Positions 9,596 through 18,062 of a stretch of 64,000 nucleotides of DNA are shown here, piece by piece. Every line of letters starts with the position of its first letter. Position 1 is the first letter of the stretch. This DNA is from UBA5018 sp947463165 (lineage in GTDB: Bacteria; Cyanobacteriota; Cyanobacteriia; PCC-6307; Cyanobiaceae), in the NCBI GenBank assembly GCA_943371245.1, contig CALRTY020000009.1, forward strand, positions 1-64,000, in the 5' to 3' direction. The notes under the pieces are model-generated. The model did no database searches. It was not told the DNA's origin and saw nothing but the letters and a program-made list of their open reading frames with translations. A program made the translations under genes and the position numbers.

Positions 9596-10476
9596 TGGCC
9601 AGCTGGCCCAGTGATTACTCCGGGGCCTGGACCCTGGCGCAAGCCGTCGAGCGCAGCGGAGTAGGCCTCCATAGCGGCGCCATCGGCCGCGTGCGGCTGC
9701 AGGCCAGTGAGCGCAGCGGCTACTGGCTGGGGCGCCTGGATCAAACCCAGCAGCCCCTGCAGCGGCTGGCACCCTCCCAGGTTTTTGACACCCAGCTATG
9801 TACATGTTTGGAGCTCGATAGCGGTCGTTTGGCCACCGTGGAGCACCTATTGGCGGGCCTGGCCGGCGTCGGCGTCAGCCAGGCGGAGATCTGGGTGAGC
9901 GGCGAGGAGATTCCGCTGCTGGATGGCTCGGCCCTGCCCTGGGTGGAGGCGATCGCCGAGGCCGGTCTGGTGGCCATGGGGCCCCGGCCCATCGGCACCC
10001 CCCTCACAGAACCGATCACCCTGCGGCGGGGCAGCAGCTTTATCACCGCCTTGCCTGCTGAGCAGCTATCGATCGGGGCGGCGATTGAATTTCAGCAGCC
10101 GGCGATCGGCCGGCAATTGTTTTCGCTGCAATTGACTCCAGAGCTGTTCGTGGAGCAGATCGCCCCGGCCCGCACCTTTGGCTTTCGCGAGCAGGTGGAG
10201 CAGCTGCGGGCGGCCGGCTTGATTCAAGGTGGCGCCCTGGACAATGCCCTGGTTTGCGACGGAGATCACTGGCTGAATCCACCCCTGCGCTTTGTCGACG
10301 AACCAGTTCGCCATAAGCTGCTGGATCTGCTGGGGGACTTGGCCCTGGCAGGCTTGCCCCAGGCCCAGGTGTTCGCCTATCGCGGTTCCCACGGCCTGCA
10401 CACGGCCCTGGCAGCTGCGCTCGCAAGCAAAGACGCTGGTGGTCAGCCCCCTGTCCCAGGTGGCTTTGCCAGCTAA
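9595..10476 (+). CDS. lpxC: UDP-3-O-acyl-N-acetylglucosamine deacetylase
   Basis: The 293-residue zinc amidase catalyses the committed step of lipid A synthesis. Metal-site motifs are visible: TVEHLLAGL (His84), HKLLDLLGDLAL (His and Asp ligands) and the catalytic SHGLHTALA near the C-terminus. An in-frame upstream ATG at 9559 lies inside bamA, so I chose the ATG at 9595 that overlaps the bamA stop. Gene order lpxC-fabZ-lpxA-lpxB follows directly. LpxD, also needed for the pathway, is not in this window. Confidence 0.95.
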   Translation: MASWPSDYSGAWTLAQAVERSGVGLHSGAIGRVRLQASERSGYWLGRLDQTQQPLQRLAPSQVFDTQLCTCLELDSGRLATVEHLLAGLAGVGVSQAEIWVSGEEIPLLDGSALPWVEAIAEAGLVAMGPRPIGTPLTEPITLRRGSSFITALPAEQLSIGAAIEFQQPAIGRQLFSLQLTPELFVEQIAPARTFGFREQVEQLRAAGLIQGGALDNALVCDGDHWLNPPLRFVDEPVRHKLLDLLGDLALAGLPQAQVFAYRGSHGLHTALAAALASKDAGGQPPVPGGFAS

Positions 10477-10504
10477 GCCCGACCGTCATCCATTTCCTGT
10501 TTCC

Positions 10505-10966
10505 TTGTCCACCAGCGCCCCCTCCCCCCTAGTGCCCCTGCTCTCCAGCGAGCAAATCCAGGGACTCCTGCCCCATCGCTATCCCTTCGCGCTGGTGGAT
10601 CGGGTGCTGGAGCACGAGCCCGGCAAGCGGGCGGTGGCGATCAAGAACGTCACCCTCAACGAACCCCAGTTCCAGGGCCATTTCCCTGGTAGGCCGCTGA
10701 TGCCCGGCGTGTTGATCGTGGAGGCCATGGCCCAGGTGGGCGGCCTGATCGTCACCCAGATGCCCGATCTGCCCAAGGGCCTGTTCGTGTTTGCCGGCAT
10801 CGATGGGGTGCGCTTCCGTCGGCCCGTGGTGCCGGGAGATCAGCTGCTGATCAATTGCGAGCTGTTAAGCCTCAAGCGCCGCCGCTTTGGCAAGGTCCAT
10901 GCCGAGGCCAGCGTTGATGGTCAACTGGTCTGTGCCGGGGAACTGCTGTTCTCCCTGGTGGACTGA
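10505..10966 (+). CDS. fabZ: (3R)-hydroxyacyl-ACP dehydratase FabZ
   Basis: 153-residue hot-dog fold dehydratase of type II fatty-acid synthesis. LLPHRYPFALVDRVL, then GHFPGRPLMPGVLIVEAMAQ with the catalytic His and Glu, are diagnostic. No ATG is available: TTG at 10505 or GTG at 10532 are candidates; the family alignment (protein normally starts a few residues before EQI-x-x-LLPHRYPF) fits GTG 10532 slightly better, while TTG 10505 gives the shorter gap to lpxC. Placement between lpxC and lpxA is the classic arrangement linking hydroxyacyl-ACP use in lipid A and phospholipid synthesis. Confidence 0.93.
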   Translation: MSTSAPSPLVPLLSSEQIQGLLPHRYPFALVDRVLEHEPGKRAVAIKNVTLNEPQFQGHFPGRPLMPGVLIVEAMAQVGGLIVTQMPDLPKGLFVFAGIDGVRFRRPVVPGDQLLINCELLSLKRRRFGKVHAEASVDGQLVCAGELLFSLVD

Positions 10967-10970
10967 AAGG

Positions 10971-11792
10971 ATGGGCAGCTCAGCAATGGCCATCAAGATT
11001 CATCCCACGGCAGTGGTCGATCCGGGCGCCCGCCTGGGCGCTGATGTGGAGATCGGTCCCTATGCCGTGATCGGCGCGGGCGTCGAACTCGGCGAAGGCT
11101 GCCGCATCGGCCCTCATGTGGTGATTGATGGGGTGGTGCGGATGGGTAGGCGCAACAGGGTTTTTCCCGGGGCCTGCATCGGTCTTGATCCCCAGGATCT
11201 CAAGTACGCCGGTGATCCCACCGAGGTGGTGATCGGCGACGACAACAGCATTCGCGAGTGCGTCACCATCAATCGGGCCACCTCAGGCCAGGAACAAACC
11301 CGATTGGGCAACTCCAATCTGCTGATGGCCTATAGCCACATCGGCCACAACTGCCAGCTGGGTGATCGCATCGTGATCGCCAACGGCGTAGCCGTAGCTG
11401 GCCATGTGGTGATCGGTGATCGGGCCGTGATCGGCGGTGTGCTCGGCATTCACCAGTTTGTGCACATAGGCAGCATGGCGATGTTGGGTGGCATGAGCCG
11501 CATCGACCGCGACGTGCCCCCCTTCACCATGGTGGAGGGCCATCCCGGCCGGCTGCGGGGCCTGAATCGCCTGGGTATTCGCCGCAGTGGTCTGGCCGAT
11601 CTCGACGACGGCGCCCAGCTGCGCCAGCTGCAGCAACTCTGGACCCTCCTCTACCGCAGCGATCGGGTGATGGCCTCAGCCCTGGCCGCTGCCCGCCAGC
11701 TGGATTTGTTGGAAGCCGGCGAACAGTTGGTGGCCTTCCTGGAGGCCTCCACCGGTCCGGGACGCCGCGGTCCCCTACCCGCCCAGCGCTGA
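10971..11792 (+). CDS. lpxA: UDP-N-acetylglucosamine acyltransferase
   Basis: Left-handed beta-helix acyltransferase that adds a hydroxyacyl chain to UDP-GlcNAc, the first step of lipid A synthesis. About ten hexapeptide repeats (IHPTAVVDPGARLG..., IGPYAVIGAGVELG...) run through residues 8-200, with the catalytic His in LMAYSHIGHNCQLG and the C-terminal helical domain after GLNRLGIRRSGL. The start is ATG 10971, four bases after the fabZ stop; ATG 10986 (MAIKIHPTAVV) is equally plausible, since the Shine-Dalgarno-like AAGG sits directly against the first ATG. The stop shares a base with the lpxB start. Confidence 0.94.
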   Translation: MGSSAMAIKIHPTAVVDPGARLGADVEIGPYAVIGAGVELGEGCRIGPHVVIDGVVRMGRRNRVFPGACIGLDPQDLKYAGDPTEVVIGDDNSIRECVTINRATSGQEQTRLGNSNLLMAYSHIGHNCQLGDRIVIANGVAVAGHVVIGDRAVIGGVLGIHQFVHIGSMAMLGGMSRIDRDVPPFTMVEGHPGRLRGLNRLGIRRSGLADLDDGAQLRQLQQLWTLLYRSDRVMASALAAARQLDLLEAGEQLVAFLEASTGPGRRGPLPAQR

Positions 11793-12988
11793 TGGTGCGC
11801 CTGCTGGTAAGTACCGGTGAAGTGTCCGGGGATCTGCAGGGCAGTCTGTTGATTCGAGCTCTGCGCGGCGAAGCCAGCCAGCGGGGCCTGAGCCTGGAGC
11901 TGGTGGCCCTGGGGGGGGAGCGGATGCGCCAGGCCGGCGCGCAGCTGATCGCCGACACCGCATCGATGGGGGCAATCGGCCTGTGGGAGGCCCTGCCCCT
12001 GATCCTGCCAACGCTGAAGTTGCAGCGGCAGCTGCGCCGCTGGCTGGCCAGCAATCCCCCCGATGGCGTGGTGCTGATCGACTACATGGGCGCCAATATC
12101 AACCTGGGCCTGCGCCTCAAGAGTCTCTATCCCCAGGTACCGATCACCTATTACATAGCGCCCCAGGAATGGGCATTCAGCCTGGGGGATGGGGGCACCA
12201 CAAGGCTGATCGGCTTTAGCGACAGGATTTTGGCGATCTTCCCGGAGGAAGCCCGTTTTTACGGCGAGCGCGGCGCCGCCGTTACCTGGGTGGGTCATCC
12301 CCTGCTGGACACCCTGGCCGAGCTGCCCAGCCGCGACCAGGCCCGCCAGCGCCTGGGACTGGCTGCCGAGGTACCGGTACTGCTGCTATTGCCGGCCTCG
12401 CGGCGCCAAGAGCTGCGCTATTTGTTGCCGGCCATGGCGGCGGCGGTGGCCGAGCTGCAGCGCCGCCAGCCACAGCTGGAGGTGCTGGTACCTTCGGGTC
12501 TGAGCGGCTTTGAGGCCGAACTCGGCGCCGTACTTACGAAAGCTGGGGTCAGAGCGCGGATCATTGCGGCCGGCGACGCCGACCGGCTCAAACCCGACCT
12601 CTGCGCCGCTGCCGATCTGGCGCTCGCCAAGTCGGGCACGGCCAATCTGGAGTTGGCGCTGCGGGGGGTCCCCCAGGTGGTGGTCTACCGGGTAAGCCGG
12701 GTCACGGCCTTTGTGGCCAAACGCCTGCTGCGCTTCAACGTGCCCCATATCTCGCCGGTGAATTTGGTGCTGAATGAGCGGCTGGTGCCGGAACTGCTAC
12801 AGGATCAACTCAGCTCCGAGGCAATCGTGGCTGAGGCCGCACCGCTCCTCGATCCCACCAGTGCCGCCCGCCAGCGCATGTTGGAGGGCTATCAAAGGTT
12901 GCGCCGCGCCTTGGGTGAGCCCGGGGTCACCAACCGGGCCGCCTCTGCCATCCTGGATCTGGTGGTAACCGCAGGCGGCAATGGCTGA
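11792..12988 (+). CDS. lpxB: Lipid-A-disaccharide synthase
   Basis: 398-residue GT19 glycosyltransferase joining UDP-diacylglucosamine and lipid X into the lipid A disaccharide at the inner face of the plasma membrane. Signatures: STGEVSGDLQGSLL at the N-terminus, YYIAPQEWAF, VTWVGHPLLDTL, and the C-terminal LALAKSGTANLELAL with VYRVSRVTAF. Normal length. It overlaps lpxA by one base and msrA by eight bases, making it part of the continuous envelope cluster. Confidence 0.95.
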   Translation: MVRLLVSTGEVSGDLQGSLLIRALRGEASQRGLSLELVALGGERMRQAGAQLIADTASMGAIGLWEALPLILPTLKLQRQLRRWLASNPPDGVVLIDYMGANINLGLRLKSLYPQVPITYYIAPQEWAFSLGDGGTTRLIGFSDRILAIFPEEARFYGERGAAVTWVGHPLLDTLAELPSRDQARQRLGLAAEVPVLLLLPASRRQELRYLLPAMAAAVAELQRRQPQLEVLVPSGLSGFEAELGAVLTKAGVRARIIAAGDADRLKPDLCAAADLALAKSGTANLELALRGVPQVVVYRVSRVTAFVAKRLLRFNVPHISPVNLVLNERLVPELLQDQLSSEAIVAEAAPLLDPTSAARQRMLEGYQRLRRALGEPGVTNRAASAILDLVVTAGGNG

Positions 12989-13691
12989 ACAGATCACTAG
13001 GTCAACTCCGGCGGTCAGGGCCGGCTCAGCAAGCAGCGGCCCCACCCTTTTTGGCTGGCTAGCAACCCCCTTGCTGGCTGCTTTTCTGGTTTTGTTGCTC
13101 GGGCCCCTGCCGGCGATGGCGGCGCCGACCCAGGAAGCTGTGTTCGCTGGAGGCTGCTTCTGGTGTCTGGAACACGATTTAGAGATCCTGCCTGGCGTGT
13201 TATCAGCGGAGAGCGGCTATAGCGGCGGCAAATTGGCCAATCCCAGCTATCAGCGAGTATCGGCGGGGGGCACGGGCCATCAAGAGAGCGTGCGGGTGCG
13301 CTTTGATCCCGATCGGCTCAGCTATGCGACCCTGCTCAAGGCCTATTGGCGCAATATCGATCCCTTAGATGGCGGCGGTCAGTTTTGTGACCGGGGCGAT
13401 TCCTACCGCCCGGTGATTTTCACCAATGGCCAGCAGCAGGCCCTGCAGGCCCAGGCCAGTGCAGTGGCCATCGCCAAGCAGCTGGGCCGGGCCAAATCGG
13501 CGCTGGCTGTGCAGATCAAACCGCTGCAGCGGTTCTGGCCAGCCGAGGAGTACCACCAAAACTATGCGGAGCGCCATGGGGCCCGCTACGGGTACTACCG
13601 CTGGTCCTGCGGCCGGGATCGCCGCCTCCAGCAGGTGTGGGGTTCGACAAAAGCCGATGCCAATATTCCCGCCAGTAATCCCAACTCCTAG
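12981..13691 (+). CDS. msrA: Exported peptide methionine sulfoxide reductase A
   Basis: 236 residues. The catalytic motif GGCFWCLEHD (Cys59 nucleophile) begins the MsrA domain, which continues through GYSGGKLANPSYQRVSAGGTGHQESV and YHQNYAERHGARY. Residues 24-47 form a hydrophobic stretch ending in GPLPAMAAP, a convincing signal peptide cut after AMA. This suggests repair of oxidised methionine in the periplasm or thylakoid lumen rather than the cytosol, fitting its place at the end of an envelope-biogenesis cluster and its 8-base overlap with lpxB. No MsrB domain is fused. Confidence 0.93.
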   Translation: MAEQITRSTPAVRAGSASSGPTLFGWLATPLLAAFLVLLLGPLPAMAAPTQEAVFAGGCFWCLEHDLEILPGVLSAESGYSGGKLANPSYQRVSAGGTGHQESVRVRFDPDRLSYATLLKAYWRNIDPLDGGGQFCDRGDSYRPVIFTNGQQQALQAQASAVAIAKQLGRAKSALAVQIKPLQRFWPAEEYHQNYAERHGARYGYYRWSCGRDRRLQQVWGSTKADANIPASNPNS

Positions 13692-13832
13692 CCCTAGCGC
13701 CGGGGAAATCCGAGGAAATCCTTAAGATTTCAAGGACGCTCTTGTCTATTTGGGCCGTATCAGCAACGCTTTTGCTGCGCGAAACCGCTAGGCGGCAGGC
13801 TTAGTGTGGATTCGCCTCTATCCCAGCGGCGT

Positions 13833-14063
13833 ATGTATCTGCTGACAATTCGCGACGGTCTGCAGACCAGGCACATCGGTCCCTACTCCAGCCCCAAGCA
13901 TGCCGCCGACGACCTGGATCGCCTGCTGCCGCTCTGCACCGAGCGGGCCCGCTGGCAGATCCACGCCCTGGAATCCCCAGATCAGTTGCTGGCCAACCTG
14001 CGGCCAGCAGAGCTCCCCGCCGCCCTCGCCAAGCGGCAGCGAAGTGTTGTGGGAGCCGCCTGA
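13833..14063 (+). CDS. Small conserved unknown protein
   Basis: 76 residues starting MYLLTIRDGLQTRHIGPYSS; an upstream in-frame GTG at 13806 would add nine residues that look unstructured. The body is soluble and mixed: a short beta segment, then HAADDLDRLLPLCTERARWQIHALESPDQLLANL. The pattern (short input, strand, helix, 'WQIHALESPDQL') recalls small proteins seen next to msrA in picocyanobacteria, but no function is known to me. The following spacer (14064-14304) carries imperfect AAGCC/AAAGGC repeats and an 8-base inverted repeat CCCTGGGC/GCCCAGGG at 14211-14218 and 14242-14249. Confidence 0.6.
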   Translation: MYLLTIRDGLQTRHIGPYSSPKHAADDLDRLLPLCTERARWQIHALESPDQLLANLRPAELPAALAKRQRSVVGAA

Positions 14064-14304
14064 GCCCAAGCCAAAGGCGCCAAAGCCCAAGGGCAAAGGC
14101 CAATGGGCCAGTAAGCAAGAGAGCTCCTCCCATGCACGAAGCCCCTCCCATGCACGGAGCTATAGACCCCCTCGCAACTTCGGATCAATACAGGAGTTGC
14201 CACCACTAAACCCTGGGCAGCTGGCAAAGCGCCCCTCCATAGCCCAGGGTGTCAGGATCTTTGAATTGAAATAGCAGCTTTCTAGAGTGTGTCTAATTCA
14301 AAAA

Positions 14305-14589
14305 TTACTGGCGGCCGGGGTAGCCCCGCAGCAGCCCACTTTCGATCATCAGGCCCACGCCTCCAGTGATCAGGATCAGGCCAAAACTGCCGTACCAGAA
14401 CCAGGGACCAGGGGCCCGCAGCAGGTTTAGTGATAGGGAATCGCCATTGGCGGCGGCCAGCTGGGCGCTGGAGGCCAGCTGCTCCATGCCCCTGCGGATA
14501 ACCGCTTCGCCAAACAGGCAGAGACCAGCCGGCAACATCAATACACCGAGTTGGGCCTTTACGTACCAGCGGATTTTTTTGACAGCCAT
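14305..14589 (-). CDS. Small unknown membrane protein, two TM segments
   Basis: 94 residues. After a basic start (MAVKKIRWYVK) come hydrophobic segments at about 13-30 (LGVLMLPAGLCLFGEAVI) and 64-84 (WYGSFGLILITGGVGLMIESG), separated by an Ala-rich soluble loop, with a short basic tail. This is a hairpin membrane protein with both ends likely cytoplasmic. It lies 26 bases downstream of pepA on the same strand and may be read with it. No family recognised. Confidence 0.6.
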   Translation of the reverse strand: MAVKKIRWYVKAQLGVLMLPAGLCLFGEAVIRRGMEQLASSAQLAAANGDSLSLNLLRAPGPWFWYGSFGLILITGGVGLMIESGLLRGYPGRQ

Positions 14590-14615
14590 CGGCGCACCCC
14601 TAGCTGAGTCTCAAC

Positions 14616-16139
14616 CTAGGCGCCAACTTGGCAGGGGGCACCGGCTATCAGCCAATTAACCAAGGTGCGCACCCCGAAGCCGGTGGCGCCGGCGGGTTCG
14701 CTGCCACGGCCCTTGTCGCTCCAAACGGTGCCGGCGATGTCCAGGTGGGCCCAGGGCAGATCCTTGCTAACAAAATCCTGCAGAAACAGGGCTGCGGTGA
14801 TCGAGCCCCCGGGCCTGGGACCGGTGTTTTTCATGTCGGCGAATTGGCTCTTGAGCCCCTGCTTGTAGGACTTGCGCAGGGGCATGCGCCAGAGCTCTTC
14901 GCCGCCGCTGCTGGCGGCTTGCAACAGCGCCTCCGCCAAGCCATCGCTGCTCGACCAAAGACCGGCAATCTCCTCCCCCAGGGCGATCACACAGGCACCG
15001 GTAAGGGTGGCCAGGTCTACCACCACATCCGGTTCCAAGCGACAGGCATAGACCAGGGCATCGGCCAGGGTGAGGCGGCCTTCTGCGTCGGTGTTGTTGA
15101 TCTCGATCGTCTTGCCATTTGAGGCGGTAACGATGTCGCCGGGATGCACCGCATCGCCATTGATCATGTTTTCGCAGGCCGCCACGATCACGTGCAGCTC
15201 CAGCCCCTCCGGCTGGATCTGGCCGATGGCCCGGGCGGTGCCCAGCACCGCCGCGCTGCCGCCCATGTCGTATTTCATCATCTCGATCTGGGAGCCGGCC
15301 GTTTTGAGGTTGTAACCGCCGGAATCGAAGGTGAGGCCCTTGCCCACCAGGGCCACCCTGCGGGTCACCGGGCCCTTGGGGCGATAGATCAAGTGGATGA
15401 ACTTGGGCGGCAGCGACGACCCCTGGGCCACAGCCAGGTAGGCGCCCATCGCCAATGCGGCGCAGTCGTCGCGCTCCAGCAATTTCAGCTCCAGGTTGTG
15501 ATGGCTGGCGATCTGGGCGGCGGTGTCCGCCAGGTGCTGGGGGTTGGCCACATTGGGCGGCGCCGCCACCAGCTCCCGGGCCAGTTCAACGCCGGCGCAG
15601 ATGGCGTCTATGCCAGCCAGCCCGGCGGCCGCCTGCTGCTGCAGACCCACCAGGGTGAGGTGCGACAGCCGGGGCTTCGTTTGATCTGGCTCACTCTTGA
15701 AGCGCTGGTCGCTGTAGGTGGCCAACCGCACGGCTTGGCCCAGGGCCGCCGCCGCCGTGGCGCCCTCGATCCCCTCAAGCGGCATGGCCAGGCCCAAGCT
15801 GGTGCAGCCGGCGGCCAGGGCCGTCGTGGCGGCGCTGGCGGCGGCGGCGCGCAGGGATGAAATAGCGAAACTGGCCGGATCGCCCAAACCCACCAAAATC
15901 ACACTGCCGGGCAGCTCCCCCAGCAGTTCCAGACAGGCGGCATCCCCCAGTTGCCCCTTGAAGCGCCGCTGGGCTAGCCGCGCCAGCAACTCGGGGCCGT
16001 AGCGATCGGTGAGGGCCTGCAGCAGCGGGTGGTCAGCGGGCGCGTCTTCGCCACCGGCGAATAGACCCACGGCCAGGGCCTGGTCGCTCCAGCTCCCCAG
16101 TGCCGCAGTGAGGTCTTGGGGAAGGCAGCGAATCTCCAT
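14616..16139 (-). CDS. pepA: Leucyl (cytosol) aminopeptidase
   Basis: 507-residue M17 metallo-aminopeptidase, which removes N-terminal residues from peptides as a hexamer with two metal ions per subunit. The C-terminal catalytic domain shows VGKGLTFDSGGYNLK (metal-binding Lys and Asp), MKYDMGGSAAVLGT and the signature NNTDAEGRLTLADALVYA. The N-terminal macrodomain-like part is less conserved, as usual. It follows the GIY-YIG gene by 53 bases on the same strand. Confidence 0.95.
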   Translation of the reverse strand: MEIRCLPQDLTAALGSWSDQALAVGLFAGGEDAPADHPLLQALTDRYGPELLARLAQRRFKGQLGDAACLELLGELPGSVILVGLGDPASFAISSLRAAAASAATTALAAGCTSLGLAMPLEGIEGATAAAALGQAVRLATYSDQRFKSEPDQTKPRLSHLTLVGLQQQAAAGLAGIDAICAGVELARELVAAPPNVANPQHLADTAAQIASHHNLELKLLERDDCAALAMGAYLAVAQGSSLPPKFIHLIYRPKGPVTRRVALVGKGLTFDSGGYNLKTAGSQIEMMKYDMGGSAAVLGTARAIGQIQPEGLELHVIVAACENMINGDAVHPGDIVTASNGKTIEINNTDAEGRLTLADALVYACRLEPDVVVDLATLTGACVIALGEEIAGLWSSSDGLAEALLQAASSGGEELWRMPLRKSYKQGLKSQFADMKNTGPRPGGSITAALFLQDFVSKDLPWAHLDIAGTVWSDKGRGSEPAGATGFGVRTLVNWLIAGAPCQVGA

Positions 16140-16191
16140 GCACCGGGCCTTTATTTGGGTTTGATGCTAGCCAGGCTGCCCCCCGCTCTCC

Positions 16192-16797
16192 CTACTCCAA
16201 GTCGAGTTCGGCGGTGAACGGCGTGGCCCAGCGCTGGCGGGTTTCCTTGTTGAAGGGCGGCAGCCAGCGCCGAATCAGGGCCTGCTCCAGGGCTCGCCTG
16301 GGCTGGATGGCGGTTGGCACGTCCAGCCAGAAGCGGATGCTGGGCCTGCCCTCCAGCGCCGCCTTGGCCAGGGCCTCGCCATAGGCCGTCAAGTAGCGCT
16401 TGCAATCGTGCTCCCCCTTCCAGCGTCGATCGGCCCGGCCGGTTTCGCCCACGTAGAGCAGCAGGGGTTGATCGAGTGCCGGCGGGCGATCGATCACCAG
16501 GTAGATGGCCGCTCCGCCCTGGGGCGCCTGGGGCCAGCGCCAAAAGCTCAGCGGCTGGGGTTGCAGCGCCAGCGGATCAAAAGCCGCCGCCTGGGCCTCG
16601 GCGGATGGGCTGGTGAGATCAAACAGGCTTGCCTGCGGAGCTTGGCCGGGACCACCGGCGAACAGGGGCCCCTGGTGGCTGGCCACCAGTCGCTGCCAGG
16701 CCAGCAATTGGTGGGCGAGCAGCGGCAACTCGCCGCCTGCGGCGCTGGTGTTTGAGCTGGCCGGCTGCAAGCCGGAAAACAGATCGCCTTGGCGCAA
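16192..16797 (-). CDS. GIY-YIG nuclease-domain protein
   Basis: 201 residues. The second half carries a GIY-YIG-like core: IYLVID, then LLYVGETGRADRRWKGEHDCKRY, a conserved Arg on a helix, and LEQALIRRWLPPFN containing the expected Glu. The N-terminal 95 residues (MRQGDLFSGLQ...) are low-complexity and not recognised. The stop of the upstream helix-hairpin-helix gene is three bases before its start, so the two are almost certainly one unit. Joint placement of a nuclease-fold protein and a DNA-binding HhH protein hints at DNA repair or processing, but neither has a known role here. Confidence 0.75.
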   Translation of the reverse strand: MRQGDLFSGLQPASSNTSAAGGELPLLAHQLLAWQRLVASHQGPLFAGGPGQAPQASLFDLTSPSAEAQAAAFDPLALQPQPLSFWRWPQAPQGGAAIYLVIDRPPALDQPLLLYVGETGRADRRWKGEHDCKRYLTAYGEALAKAALEGRPSIRFWLDVPTAIQPRRALEQALIRRWLPPFNKETRQRWATPFTAELDLE

Positions 16798-16800
16798 GGT

Positions 16801-17541
16801 TTAGGAGCGGCGATTGGTGGAGGGCAGCACCGGGCCGCAGGGTCCCTGCCCGAAGCGCACCCGGCCGATCCAGTTTTCCACCAGCTCCGGCGGCAATTGC
16901 AACCGCTGCTGTAGCTCGGCCAGGTCGAGGAAGGGGGCCCGGGCTCGCTCCCGCAGCAGACGACGAATCCGCTCCCGCGACAGGCCCAGGGCCAGCAGAT
17001 CAAGGGGCCGGGCCCGGTTGAGATCCAGGGGTGGCGGCGAGGAGTTGCTGGTGGGGGCTTCGCCATACCAGCGGAATTCCAGCAGCGGCAACCAGGCCTC
17101 CAGCTGGGATTGGCTGAGCTCCAACAAATTTTTGAGATCCTCCGGGCCGCTCAGTTGCACACCGCCGGCCTGGAGCCGCAGCAGCAGGTCGAGCTGGGCG
17201 GTGCTGAGGCCCGGCAGCCGGCCCCAGTCGGCCCTGGTGGCGCGGTTTACATCCAGGCGCCAGCCGAGGGCGGCGGCATGGCGCACCTCGGCGGCATCGC
17301 GCAGGCGCAGGGCTGGATTTTGGCTCAGCTTCAGGGCCAACAGCTCCCGCTCCACCAATTCCCGCTCATGCAGTTCGCGATCTAATGGCTGCCCCTCCAG
17401 CGGCCGCTGATCGGGATTGAGCTGGCCAGCCTGGCCTTTCTCTGCCGATGGGGAAGGGCCTGCGGCTGGGGCTGGAGCTAGCTGACCGGTGGCCAGCAGC
17501 AGGCGCCGCGCCAGGGGATCCAGCCAGTGCCGCTGAGCCAT
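16801..17541 (-). CDS. Helix-hairpin-helix DNA-binding protein (ComEA-like repeats)
   Basis: 246 residues from the ATG at 17541 (MAQRHWLDPLARRLLLATGQ), chosen over an upstream in-frame start at 17616 because the family sequence I recall begins there. Two HhH modules are visible: DVNRATRADWGRLPGLSTAQ at the middle and DLNRARPLDLLALGLSRERI near the C-terminus, both with the ComEA/PsbU-like 'VN-A-DL-LPG' pattern, the second missing the PG turn. No signal peptide or transmembrane anchor, unlike the competence protein ComEA. Divergent from the DUF1825 gene at 17666. Confidence 0.75.
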   Translation of the reverse strand: MAQRHWLDPLARRLLLATGQLAPAPAAGPSPSAEKGQAGQLNPDQRPLEGQPLDRELHERELVERELLALKLSQNPALRLRDAAEVRHAAALGWRLDVNRATRADWGRLPGLSTAQLDLLLRLQAGGVQLSGPEDLKNLLELSQSQLEAWLPLLEFRWYGEAPTSNSSPPPLDLNRARPLDLLALGLSRERIRRLLRERARAPFLDLAELQQRLQLPPELVENWIGRVRFGQGPCGPVLPSTNRRS

Positions 17542-17665
17542 GCTGCGGGGAGCGTCTGGGTGCTGTGCAGCGAAGCTAGCGGGGATGCGTGGATCCGTAC
17601 TCCACTGGCCGTCCATCGATCCCCAGAATCACACCAGCTCCCTGCGGCGCCGTTTCGCCTGGCCC

Positions 17666-17989
17666 ATGGCGTTTTTTGATTCAGAAATTGTTCAAGACGA
17701 GGCCAAACACCTGTTTGGCGACTACCAGCAGCTGATGCAGCTGGGCAGTGACTACGGCAAATTTGATCGGGAGGGCAAGAAGCTCTACATCGAGCAGATG
17801 GAGTCGATGATGGACCGCTATCGCGTGTTCATGAAGCGCTTCGAGCTATCGGAAGACTTCCAGGCCAAGCTCACCGTGGAACAGCTGCGCACCCAGCTGG
17901 GCCAGTTCGGGCTCACCCCCGAAACGATGTTCAATCAAATGCAGCTCACCCTGGAGCGGATGAAGAGCCAGCTGGAGCCCCAGGGCTGA
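17666..17989 (+). CDS. DUF1825 family protein
   Basis: 107 residues from ATG 17666 (MAFFDSEIVQDEAKHLFGDY); the reading frame is open upstream to 17540 but overlaps the divergent HhH gene. The highly charged, fully helical sequence (YGKFDREGKKLYIEQMESMM, then MKRFELSEDF) is typical of DUF1825, a small soluble family confined to cyanobacteria and always single-copy as far as I recall. No function is established. tyrS follows 73 bases downstream. Confidence 0.85.
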   Translation: MAFFDSEIVQDEAKHLFGDYQQLMQLGSDYGKFDREGKKLYIEQMESMMDRYRVFMKRFELSEDFQAKLTVEQLRTQLGQFGLTPETMFNQMQLTLERMKSQLEPQG

Positions 17990-18062
17990 GCTGGTTCGGC
18001 TGAACAGGGCCAATGCCTACGATCCGCCCCAGACGCAGGGGCGCCGGGGGCCCGCAAGCACG

